From Desulfuromonadaceae bacterium UBA5613 (GTDB taxonomy: Bacteria; Desulfobacterota; Desulfuromonadia; Desulfuromonadales; UBA2197), in assembly GCA_002424625.1 (NCBI GenBank), contig DIKR01000041.1:1-7977 (forward strand): a DNA stretch of 7,977 bases, in the 5' to 3' direction. The notes under the pieces are model-generated. The model did not search any database and was not told the DNA's origin. It saw only the letters and a program-made list of their open reading frames with translations. The position numbers and the translations under genes are program-made. The first letter of the stretch is position 1. Each line of letters starts with the position of its first letter. Positions 1-6,921 of this stretch are shown in pieces.

Positions 1-911
1 TCATCGATGCAGACATAGGGGATGCCAACCGGATTGGTTGCCGAGGCGAGGGTCTCGCCGATACCGATTTCATCAAAACCGGCGATCGAGACGATGTCCC
101 CGGCAATGGCTTCCGGAATGTCAATCTGTTTGAGGCCTTCATAGCCGAGCAGTTTGCTGATGCGCCCTTTGCTGATCGTGCCGTCGCGATGGACAAGAGC
201 GATGCTCTCGCCGGTCTTCACCGTGCCGGCGAAGATTTTGCCGGTGGCGACGCGGCCGATATATTCGTTGTAGGCAATGCTGGAGACCAGCATCTGGAAA
301 GGAGCGGCAGGATCAGCGACCGGCGGAGCGACCCGCTCGCGGATCATGTCAAAGAGGGGTTGCATGCCGACGGCCGGCTCGTCGAGGGTGCGTTTGGCAT
401 AGCCCTGCTTGGCGCTGGCAAAGACCACGGGAAAGTCGAGTTGATTTTCATCGGCATTGAGTTCGCAGAAAAGGTCAAAGACCTGATCGACAGACCATTC
501 GGGACGGGCGCCGGGGCGATCGATCTTGTTGATGACAACGATCGGTCTGATGCCGAGATCCAGGGATTTTTTCAGGACAAAGCGGGTTTGCGGCATCGGT
601 CCGTCAAAAGCATCAACCAGCAGCAGCACCGAGTCGACCATTTTCAAGACGCGTTCAACTTCGCCGCCAAAGTCGGCGTGACCCGGTGTGTCAACGATGT
701 TAATCTTCATTTCATCGACGTGGATGGAGAGATTCTTGGAGAGGATCGTGATGCCGCGTTCCTTCTCCAGATCGTTGCTGTCCATGACCCGTTCAGTGAT
801 GACTTGATTTTCGCGGTAGACTCCGGACTGGCGCAGCATGGCATCAACAAGGGTCGTTTTACCATGGTCGACGTGGGCGATAATTGCAATGTTGCGGATA
901 TTCTCGGGCAT
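1..911 (-). CDS. typA: TypA/BipA ribosome-associated translational GTPase (N-terminal 303 residues, cut by window edge)
   Basis: TypA/BipA is a GTPase of the EF-G/LepA family that binds the ribosome and helps ribosome assembly and stress or low-temperature growth. All GTPase motifs are visible: G1 AHVDHGKTT at residues 12-20, switch I ERGIT at 51-55, G3 DTPGH at 74-78, G4 NKID at 128-131 and G5 SAK at 166-168. Domain II (beta barrel) begins near residue 200. The reading frame is open to the left edge and ends in GIPYVCID, so about half of the usual 600 or so residues is present. I chose the ATG at 911 (MPENIRNIAI) because an AAGGA ribosome binding site lies 6 nt upstream. An in-frame ATG at 917 would sit directly against that site. 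The gene is transcribed divergently from the Lon-related gene. The identification is firm because the G-domain sequence is characteristic of TypA rather than LepA or EF-G. Confidence 0.96.
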   Translation of the reverse strand, partial: MPENIRNIAIIAHVDHGKTTLVDAMLRQSGVYRENQVITERVMDSNDLEKERGITILSKNLSIHVDEMKINIVDTPGHADFGGEVERVLKMVDSVLLLVDAFDGPMPQTRFVLKKSLDLGIRPIVVINKIDRPGARPEWSVDQVFDLFCELNADENQLDFPVVFASAKQGYAKRTLDEPAVGMQPLFDMIRERVAPPVADPAAPFQMLVSSIAYNEYIGRVATGKIFAGTVKTGESIALVHRDGTISKGRISKLLGYEGLKQIDIPEAIAGDIVSIAGFDEIGIGETLASATNPVGIPYVCID

Positions 912-954
912 GATCATTCCTTCGTGAGAGCTTGCGGATACGGCAAAGTCCTCT

Positions 955-983
955 TTTATAATTGAAAATACTCAGAATTACAA
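955..983 (-). promoter_or_regulatory. Candidate sigma70 promoter for typA
   Basis: Read on the minus strand, TTGTAA (978-983) and TATAAA (955-960) are separated by exactly 17 nt. The predicted start near 947 gives a leader of about 36 nt before the typA ATG at 911, enough room for the AAGGA ribosome binding site. The boxes match the consensus well and the region is AT-rich. No transcript data support it. Confidence 0.5.
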
Positions 984-991
984 GGTAAAAG
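962..991 (+). promoter_or_regulatory. Weak alternative promoter for the Lon-related operon
   Basis: TTGAAA (962-967) and TAAAAG (986-991) are separated by 18 nt. The start would be near 998, giving a leader of about 84 nt. The element overlaps the minus-strand typA promoter candidate, so the two could compete. It is listed because the better-spaced candidate at 1035-1063 would leave an unusually short leader. The -10 box matches at only four of six positions. Confidence 0.22.
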
Positions 992-1034
992 TTCGTAAAA
1001 TCAAGGTTTTTTCGATTCTTGCCAGTGTCGGGAC

Positions 1035-1063
1035 TTCTTGGTAAACTTTCCCCGCCTCATAAT
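1035..1063 (+). promoter_or_regulatory. Candidate sigma70 promoter for the Lon-related/M16 operon
   Basis: TTCTTG (1035-1040) and CATAAT (1058-1063) are separated by 17 nt. The predicted start near 1070 lies immediately before the AAGGAG ribosome binding site at 1071-1076, so the leader would be only about 12 nt. That is short but workable. The -10 box matches at five of six positions and the -35 box at four of six. Confidence 0.35.
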
Positions 1064-1081
1064 CGACTTTAAGGAGTGACG

Positions 1082-3499
1082 ATGACAATCCCTGTGAACA
1101 GTTTGCGAGTCGCGATTGAGGATTTGTCCTGGCAGTGCGATCCGGCCCTTTTCGACTTTGAGACGACGGCTAACCTTCCTTGTCTTGAAGAGACCCTCGG
1201 TCAGGAACGTGCGCTGGCTGCCATCGACTTCGGCCTGGGAATGCAGGACAGCGGCTACAACATCTTTATCCTCGGTGAACCCGGAACGGGTCGTTCATCG
1301 GCCATCCGCAAGATTCTCGGTCGGCGTGCGGTCTCTCAATCTGTGCCTGATGACTGGTGCTACGTTAATAATTTTCAGGACAACACCCGGCCGCTGCAAA
1401 TTAATCTCCCGGCCGGGAACGGTCGTAAAATTCACCGCGACATGGAAAATCTCGTCATGCGACTGGCGGAAGAGGTTCCCAAGGTCTTTGAAAGTAAAGA
1501 ATACGAACAGCACAAGAATGAAATTGCCGGAGAATTTCAGGAAAAGAATCGACGGCTTTTTCAGGAAATGGATGAAGCGGCCAGTGAACAGGGATTTATT
1601 CTGCAACGCTCGGTCAATGGCCTGGTTCTTGTACCGGTACGGGATGGGAATCCCCTGACGCAACAGGACTTTGAAAATCTCACCGCGGAGGAACGCAGTG
1701 ATCTTGACGCCCGCGGGACGGTGCTGCAGGGACGACTTAACGAAGTGCATCGTCAGGCGCGCGATCTTGAAAAAGAGCTGCGGCTCGCCATGTCCACTAT
1801 GGAGAAAGCAGTACTCCTTGCTTCGGTCGGGCACCTCTTTGAAGAGTTGTGCGAGTGCTACGCCGCTTACCCGAAAGTGATCGATTACTTTGATAACTGT
1901 AAAAAGGATATCCTGGAGCGGATTGACGAGTTTCGTCCCAACGAAGAACCCGCCATCAAGTTGCCCGGCATCAAGTTCGGCAGCAACGAACGCCCGAATT
2001 TTGAGCGTTACAAGATCAATCTCCTGCTCGACAATCATGAGCAGCAGGGGGCGCCGGTCATCTATGAAGCGAATCCGACCTATTTTAATCTCTTCGGGCG
2101 GATCGATCACCTGATTGAAATGGGCAATGCTGTCACCAACTTCACCATGATCAAGGCTGGTGCCCTGCATCGGGCCAATGGCGGTTATCTCATCCTTGAC
2201 TGTCGGGAACTCCTCCTTTCCCCCTTCTCCTACGATGCTCTGAAGCGGGCGATTCGCAATCGCGAGATCAAGATTGAAGATGTCACGGAGCAGTATCGCT
2301 TTATAGCCACGGTTTCATTGAAACCGGAAGCAGTCCCGCTGAATTGCAAAATCATCATCATCGGCACCCCGGAGCTTTACTATCTTCTCCATCACTACGA
2401 TCCGGATTTTCGGAAGTTCTTCAAAACAAAGGCGGAATTTGACGGGCGGATGGACAATAGTCAGGAGAATGCCCGGCAGTATGCGTCCTTTGTCGCGGCA
2501 AAATGTTCTGAGGAAACGCTCCTCCCCTTTGCTGCCGATGGCGTGGCGCGCATTGTCGAATATTCCGTGCGGTTGATCGCCGATAAAAAGCGGCTCTCTT
2601 CCCGCTTTCTCGATATTGCCGACCTGATTCGGGAAGCATCCTTCTTTGCTGGTCGCGACACCGCCGCAAGTGTTGCCCGCAAACATGTCGACCTCGCCGG
2701 TGAGGCGCGAATTTACCGCTCCAATCAGTTGGAGCAGCGCATTCAGGAATTGATCGATGAAGGCACTCTGCTCATCGATACCACCGAGGCGGTGGTCGGG
2801 CAGGCGAATGGTCTGTCGGTTTACCAGCTCGCCGATTACGCCTTTGGCCGTCCTTCGCGAGTGACGGTTCGCACCTATCTCGGCCGTAGCGGCGTCATCA
2901 ATATTGAGAGGGAAGTCAAGCTTTCCGGACCGATTCACGACAAAGGTGTCTTGATTCTCACTGGATTTCTCGGAGATCGCTTTGCCCAGGACAAGCCTCT
3001 GTCGCTAGCCGCGACGATCTGTTTCGAGCAATCCTACAGCGGCGTCGAAGGGGATAGTGCCTCGTCAACTGAACTCTATGCCCTCCTTTCCTCCTTGGCT
3101 AACGTACCGATCCGGCAGGGGATTGCGGTCACCGGTTCAGTTAATCAGCGCGGCCAGATTCAGCCGATCGGCGGCGCGAATGAAAAGATCGAGGGATTCT
3201 TCGCTGTCTGCAAAAATCGCGGTCTTGACGGCACGCAAGGGGTGATCATTCCGATCCAGAACGTACAAAATCTCATGCTCAAGGAAGAGGTTGTGACCGC
3301 CATTCGCGACCAGCTCTTTACGATTTGGGCCGTCGCCAGCATCGATCAGGGGATGGAAATCCTTACCGGTATTCCCGCCGGGGTGCGTCAGGAGGATGGC
3401 AACTGGACAGCTGAGAGCATCAATGCCAGAGTAGACTGTCGCCTGCGGCAAATGTTCGAAACGCTCAAAGGGGCAGGGGACAGTAAAGATAAAGAATAA
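1082..3499 (+). CDS. Lon-related ATP-dependent serine protease (AAA_32/YcbZ-like, about 805 aa)
   Basis: This is a predicted cytoplasmic ATP-driven protease of the Lon-related family with an AAA_32-type ATPase module, not classical Lon: there is no N-terminal LAN substrate-binding domain. Residues 65-73 (GEPGTGRSS) form the Walker A loop with Arg71 where Lys is canonical. A long charged helical insert runs from about 110 to 260. GGYLILD at 367-373 looks like Walker B, followed by a sensor-like IIIIGTPELYYLL stretch and FRKFFKTKAEFD. The C-terminal Lon protease domain has catalytic Ser659 (EGDSAS) and Lys702 (GGANEK). Their 43-residue spacing equals that of E. coli Lon (Ser679/Lys722). The start is the ATG at 1082, 5 nt after AAGGAG (1071-1076); an in-frame GTG at 1076 overlaps the ribosome binding site and was rejected. 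The next gene begins 32 nt downstream, so they are probably co-transcribed. Substrates are not known from the sequence. Confidence 0.93.
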   Translation: MTIPVNSLRVAIEDLSWQCDPALFDFETTANLPCLEETLGQERALAAIDFGLGMQDSGYNIFILGEPGTGRSSAIRKILGRRAVSQSVPDDWCYVNNFQDNTRPLQINLPAGNGRKIHRDMENLVMRLAEEVPKVFESKEYEQHKNEIAGEFQEKNRRLFQEMDEAASEQGFILQRSVNGLVLVPVRDGNPLTQQDFENLTAEERSDLDARGTVLQGRLNEVHRQARDLEKELRLAMSTMEKAVLLASVGHLFEELCECYAAYPKVIDYFDNCKKDILERIDEFRPNEEPAIKLPGIKFGSNERPNFERYKINLLLDNHEQQGAPVIYEANPTYFNLFGRIDHLIEMGNAVTNFTMIKAGALHRANGGYLILDCRELLLSPFSYDALKRAIRNREIKIEDVTEQYRFIATVSLKPEAVPLNCKIIIIGTPELYYLLHHYDPDFRKFFKTKAEFDGRMDNSQENARQYASFVAAKCSEETLLPFAADGVARIVEYSVRLIADKKRLSSRFLDIADLIREASFFAGRDTAASVARKHVDLAGEARIYRSNQLEQRIQELIDEGTLLIDTTEAVVGQANGLSVYQLADYAFGRPSRVTVRTYLGRSGVINIEREVKLSGPIHDKGVLILTGFLGDRFAQDKPLSLAATICFEQSYSGVEGDSASSTELYALLSSLANVPIRQGIAVTGSVNQRGQIQPIGGANEKIEGFFAVCKNRGLDGTQGVIIPIQNVQNLMLKEEVVTAIRDQLFTIWAVASIDQGMEILTGIPAGVRQEDGNWTAESINARVDCRLRQMFETLKGAGDSKDKE

Positions 3500-3531
3500 T
3501 GTGAATTTTTTGCGAAATGAAGGGATAAAGA

Positions 3532-5016
3532 ATGAATTTTAACGGTTTGAGACTTCTGCTGTTTTTATTTTTTTGCCTGCCGAATTTAGCTGCGGCCGGC
3601 CTCGCTGAACGGGTGCAGGAACATCGCTTTGCCAACGGTCTGACTCTGCTTGTCGTCGAGCGTCACGATTCACCGACGTTGGCAGCTTACATTACCCTGC
3701 GGGTCGGTTCTGTCGATGAAACGAGTGAAAATCGGGGCGTTGCCCACCTCTTGGAGCATATGCTCTTCAAGGGGACCAAGACCCTTGGCACCAAAGATTA
3801 TCGTCAGGAAAAGCCGCTTCTGGAGGCGATCGAGGCCGCCGGTGCTGAATATGATCGCCTGCGCCTGGCTCCGCAGCCCAACGCCCGGCGCATCGCCGAA
3901 CTTGAGGCGCAACTGCAGACTCTGCAGGAGCAGCGCCGCCAATATGATGTCCCTCAGGAGGTGGCCGAGCTTTATGCCAAGAACGGTGGGGTCGGTTATA
4001 ATGCCTTTACCAGCAAGGATCTGACCAGCTACGTCATCGAACTCCCCGCCAACAAACTCGAGCTCTGGGCAGCCATCGAATCAGACCGTATGAGTCACTC
4101 CATCTTCCGTGATTTTTACACCGAGCGGCAGGTGGTCATGGAAGAGCGGCGGCGTTCCTATGACACTAATCCTGATGGCCTCCTTTACGAAAACCTTCTT
4201 GCTACGGCCTTTACTCTCCATCCTTACCGGCATCCGATCATCGGCTGGATGTCTGACATCGACCATTTGAGTCTGGAGAAGACCCGGGCCTTTCATGATC
4301 GATATTATGTCCCGGCCAACACCGTGATCGCCCTGGTTGGTGATATCGACTTTGCCGCTGCCAAGGCGCTGGTCGAGCGCTATTTTGGCAAAATTCCGGC
4401 CGGCATGCCGACCCCGCCGATCGTGGCCGACGAACCGGAGCAGCGCGGGGAGAAACGGACCGCGATCAGTTTCGATGCTGAGCCGCGCGTGATGATCGCG
4501 TATCACAAGCCGACTCTGCCGAGTCGTGAAGATTATATTTTTGATCTGCTCAATGGCCTCCTTGGAGAAGGGCGGACCTCCCGTCTTTATCAAACGCTGG
4601 TCGTCAAGGAACAGCAGGCCGCGAATATATCGACCTTTACCGCCCCCGGTTCACGTTATGCCAATCTCTTTGTCATTAGCGCTACCCCGCGGGCGCCGCA
4701 TACCTCCCAGGAAGTGGAGACCGCCATTTATCGTGAGATAAAGCGGCTGGCGGATGAAGAGGTCGGTGCTGCGGAGCTCGAACGCGTGCGCAACCGCCTG
4801 CGCGTCGATTTTTTGCGCCATTTACAAAAGAATAGCGCCCTCGCGCATATGCTCACTTATTACCAAACTGTCGCAGGGGATTGGCGCTATCTGGTTCGTT
4901 ATGATGAGGAGCTGGCGAGCATTAGCCCGGCGGAGATTCAGGCCGCGGCGCGCCGCTATTTTACCCCGGAGAACCGTACCGTCATCACTCTTGCCCGCAC
5001 CGGAGGTGGTGAATGA
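3532..5016 (+). CDS. Secreted M16 family zinc metallopeptidase, catalytic subunit (M16B type)
   Basis: This is a 494-residue predicted periplasmic zinc peptidase of the insulinase/pitrilysin/mitochondrial-processing-peptidase superfamily. Residues 1-22 form a Sec signal peptide (hydrophobic LLLFLFFCLPNLAAA) with likely cleavage after AAA at 20-22. The inverted zinc motif HLLEH is at 72-76, with Glu75 as the catalytic base and His72/His76 as ligands. The third ligand is probably Glu183 in AAIESDRM, after NAFTSKD at 157-163. The spacing from His76 to Glu183 is about 30 residues longer than in the classic family, because of a helical insert around 100-140. The second M16 domain begins around SLEKTRAFHDRYYVPANT and contains GEGRTSRLYQ. 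The Arg/Tyr pair of non-catalytic partners is absent here (Glu360 and Ser367 at the aligned positions). The ribosome binding site GAAGGGA (3519-3525) sits 6 nt before the ATG. The stop codon overlaps the start of the partner gene. Confidence 0.93.
   Translation: MNFNGLRLLLFLFFCLPNLAAAGLAERVQEHRFANGLTLLVVERHDSPTLAAYITLRVGSVDETSENRGVAHLLEHMLFKGTKTLGTKDYRQEKPLLEAIEAAGAEYDRLRLAPQPNARRIAELEAQLQTLQEQRRQYDVPQEVAELYAKNGGVGYNAFTSKDLTSYVIELPANKLELWAAIESDRMSHSIFRDFYTERQVVMEERRRSYDTNPDGLLYENLLATAFTLHPYRHPIIGWMSDIDHLSLEKTRAFHDRYYVPANTVIALVGDIDFAAAKALVERYFGKIPAGMPTPPIVADEPEQRGEKRTAISFDAEPRVMIAYHKPTLPSREDYIFDLLNGLLGEGRTSRLYQTLVVKEQQAANISTFTAPGSRYANLFVISATPRAPHTSQEVETAIYREIKRLADEEVGAAELERVRNRLRVDFLRHLQKNSALAHMLTYYQTVAGDWRYLVRYDEELASISPAEIQAAARRYFTPENRTVITLARTGGGE
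5002..5016 (+). promoter_or_regulatory. Strong ribosome binding site and ATGA overlap coupling the two M16 genes
   Basis: GGAGGTG at 5002-5008 precedes the ATG at 5013 by an ideal distance and lies inside the end of the catalytic-subunit gene. The ATG overlaps that gene's TGA stop (ATGA, 5013-5016). This arrangement usually gives translational coupling and near-equal amounts of two proteins, as expected for subunits of one complex. Confidence 0.8.
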
Positions 5017-6419
5017 AAAAAATATCATATCTGGTTTGCGTTCTTTCTGTTCTGTTGGTCGGCTGCAGCGCCCCCCCATTCCGCCCCGATCAGATCTCGA
5101 CTCCGCCGCTGCACTTCGCGGTGCCGCAGATTGAACCGATTATTTTGACCAATGGCATCCGTGTTTATTTGAAGGAGGATCATGAGCTCCCCTTGATTCA
5201 GCTGACGGTGATGGCGCCCGGCGGGGCGATTGATGATCCGGCAGAGAAGGTCGGTCTCGCCAGCCTTCTGGCGAAAAGTTTGCGAACCGCCGGGACCGCG
5301 AGTCGTTCGGCCGATCAGGTGGATATTGATCTCGAACAGTTGGCGGCAGATTTCAGCGTCTCTGCCGACACCTATGCTTTGACTCTCGATCTCTCTCTTT
5401 TGACCACGGATCTTGCGAGCGGTCTCAACCTGTTGCAGGAAGTGTTGCGCACCCCCGCCTTTGAGGTGAAGCGCCTGGAATTGGCCCGCAAACAGACGCT
5501 CGAAGCGATTCGCCGGCAGAACGACCACCCGCAGGCGATCGCCAGTCGGGCGCTGCTGCAAGCGATTTATGGCGATCATCCCCTCGGACGCACCCCAACC
5601 GAAGCCACCGTAACAGCGATCAGCCGGGAGGATCTGCTTGCCGCCTACCAGAAAAGCTTTTCACCGGAAAAACTCTGGATCGCCGTTTCCGGTGATTTTG
5701 ATCGGAAGCAGCTCCTCGCCGGGCTGGAAGCCCGTTTTGGGTCCTGGCCTGCGCAACAACCTGTCCCGCGGATCCTTCCCCCCCTGGTTGGCGGAAGCGC
5801 CGGGGTGGTTATCCACGGTCAGAAAGATCTGCCGCAGAGCGTCGTCATGCTCGGTCAGGTCGGTATTGACAAAGGGACTCCTGATCAGCACGCGGTGCGG
5901 GTGATGAACTTTATCCTCGGTGGTGGGGGGTTTAACTCGCGGATGATGAAAGAGATTCGTGAAGAGCGCGGCCTGGCTTATTCCGTGTACTCTCATTTTC
6001 AGGTCGGCCGACTCCTCCCCGGACCTTTTATTGCTCAGTGTGAAACCAAGAGCAGTACGACTATCGAAGCCTTGAAGCTGATGCTGGCTGCCATGGAGAC
6101 GATTCGGGAACAACCGGTGCGGGCCGAGGAACTGCATATTGCGAAAGAGAGTCTGAATAATTCATTTGTCTTTTCTTTTGCCAACCCCCATGAAGTTGTC
6201 ACCCAGGCGATGCGTCTCGATTTCTACGACTATCCGGATGACTATCTGGAGAGCTATCGCGACAAGGTCGAGGCGTTAAGCCTTGCCGATATTCAGCAGG
6301 CAGCTCGCGATCATCTGCAGCCGGAGCGATTGTCCATCGTCTTGATAGGCAATGAACAGGGATTTGAGGCACCGCTGGCGACACTGGGATTTCCGCTGGA
6401 ACGGCTCGTGACCCCGTAA
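5013..6419 (+). CDS. M16 family lipoprotein lacking the zinc site, probable partner subunit
   Basis: This 468-residue protein has the two-domain M16 fold but no metal site. The zinc-motif region reads GLASLLAKSL at 81-90, so Ser84, Ala87 and Lys88 replace His, Glu and His. It therefore cannot be a zinc peptidase on its own. The C-terminal half keeps the glycine-rich loop (GGGGF, 303-307) and the motif RGLAYSVY with Arg319 and Tyr326, the conserved Arg/Tyr pair of non-catalytic M16B subunits. Residues 1-18 are a lipoprotein signal with lipobox LVGC. Cys18 would be lipidated, and Ser at +2 favours outer-membrane sorting by the E. coli rule. The start is set by GGAGGTG and the 4-bp overlap with the preceding gene. 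The most likely role is substrate binding and completion of the active chamber in a heterodimer with the upstream protein, anchoring it to the membrane. The complex itself is inferred, not shown. Confidence 0.9.
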   Translation: MKKISYLVCVLSVLLVGCSAPPFRPDQISTPPLHFAVPQIEPIILTNGIRVYLKEDHELPLIQLTVMAPGGAIDDPAEKVGLASLLAKSLRTAGTASRSADQVDIDLEQLAADFSVSADTYALTLDLSLLTTDLASGLNLLQEVLRTPAFEVKRLELARKQTLEAIRRQNDHPQAIASRALLQAIYGDHPLGRTPTEATVTAISREDLLAAYQKSFSPEKLWIAVSGDFDRKQLLAGLEARFGSWPAQQPVPRILPPLVGGSAGVVIHGQKDLPQSVVMLGQVGIDKGTPDQHAVRVMNFILGGGGFNSRMMKEIREERGLAYSVYSHFQVGRLLPGPFIAQCETKSSTTIEALKLMLAAMETIREQPVRAEELHIAKESLNNSFVFSFANPHEVVTQAMRLDFYDYPDDYLESYRDKVEALSLADIQQAARDHLQPERLSIVLIGNEQGFEAPLATLGFPLERLVTP

Positions 6420-6436
6420 AAGAAAACGCAATAATC

Positions 6437-6456
6437 AGCTATAAGTAGCTATAAGT
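6437..6456 (+). repeat. Perfect tandem 10-bp repeat (AGCTATAAGT twice) upstream of the DUF948-like gene
   Basis: Two identical head-to-tail copies of AGCTATAAGT occupy 6437-6446 and 6447-6456, in the 110-nt gap between the M16 lipoprotein gene and the next gene. One unit is about one helical turn, the spacing expected if a regulator bound both copies on the same face. A chance or slippage duplication is equally possible. No known operator matches that I can name. Confidence 0.6.
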
Positions 6457-6473
6457 GTTGCATCGTCGCCGTT

Positions 6474-6501
6474 TTGTGTTTTACTGTTAACATACCATAG
6501 T
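6474..6501 (+). promoter_or_regulatory. Weak candidate promoter for the DUF948/YtxH pair
   Basis: TTGTGT (6474-6479) and CATAGT (6496-6501) are separated by 16 nt, just downstream of the tandem 10-bp repeat. The boxes match three of six and four of six consensus positions. The gap holds no convincing terminator, so read-through from the M16 genes is an alternative source of transcripts. Confidence 0.22.
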
Positions 6502-6529
6502 TCTTCAACTTCTTAAGGAGTGTCGCTGA

Positions 6530-6919
6530 ATGTCGTATATTTCTCTGTTATTAATTGCCGTCATTGCTTTTGTGGTACTTGTTGGTTATGTGGTTTGGGC
6601 AATGGTGCAAATGCGCCGGACCCTGCAACGCCTCGATGAAATGATCGTCAATACCGAGCGGGAGTTGACACCGCTTCTCGCTAACCTGCGCGAGTCGTCA
6701 GAACACATTCGCAGCTCTGTCGTCCATATGGAAAAAGGGGCCATTCGTGCGGGGGGATTATTGGAAGCGATCGGCGAGGCGGGGGATGCTCTCCATAGCG
6801 TCAATGATTTTCTGCGTAGTGGTACCCGGCAATATCTGAATCAGGGGATGGTCCTTTGGTCAGGGTTTCAAGCATTTCGTAACTACTTTAAAAGATCACA
6901 CGAATTGAAAGGAGAATAG
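6530..6919 (+). CDS. Small membrane-anchored DUF948-like protein
   Basis: This is a 129-residue protein with one N-terminal membrane helix (about residues 4-26, ending in WAMVQM) followed by Arg29-Arg30 and a long amphipathic helical region to about residue 90. The helical part is rich in Leu, Glu and Arg and looks like a coiled coil. The final 30 residues are aromatic and basic (FQAFRNYFKR). By the positive-inside rule the C-terminal part should be cytoplasmic. The layout fits the DUF948 family, whose members are often encoded beside YtxH proteins, as here. The biochemical role of the family is unknown; general-stress association is known for some Bacillus relatives and should not be assumed here. 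AAGGAG at 6515-6520 lies 9 nt before the ATG. The next gene starts 2 nt after the stop, so they form an operon. Confidence 0.8.
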   Translation: MSYISLLLIAVIAFVVLVGYVVWAMVQMRRTLQRLDEMIVNTERELTPLLANLRESSEHIRSSVVHMEKGAIRAGGLLEAIGEAGDALHSVNDFLRSGTRQYLNQGMVLWSGFQAFRNYFKRSHELKGE

Positions 6920-6921
6920 CC

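Noticed and set aside
189..965. Long plus-strand open frame (258 codons) opposite typA
   Set aside because: It lies antisense to a clear typA reading frame with all GTPase motifs. The encoded sequence has no recognisable domain, and the frame is a by-product of typA codon usage.
1034..1057. Possible heat-shock (sigma32-like) promoter, CTTCTTGG followed by CCCCGCCT
   Set aside because: The spacing between the two parts is too short and the -10 part matches CCCCATNT poorly. No CIRCE element is present either.
1076..1081. GTG at 1076 as start of the Lon-related protein
   Set aside because: The codon overlaps the AAGGAG ribosome binding site, which correctly positions the ATG at 1082.
1295..2170. 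Minus-strand open frame of 291 codons inside the Lon-related gene
   Set aside because: It is fully antisense to a well-supported coding region, lacks a recognisable family, and the same effect recurs opposite the other genes (for example 2315-2938 and 5025-5579).
2311..2325. Inverted repeat GGTTTC/GAAACC
   Set aside because: A short 6-bp stem inside the Lon-related coding region with no U-tract; likely chance.
3913..3927. Repeated CTGCAG motif (CTGCAG ACT CTGCAG)
   Set aside because: Explained by the Leu-Gln repeats of the coiled-coil insert in the M16 catalytic protein.
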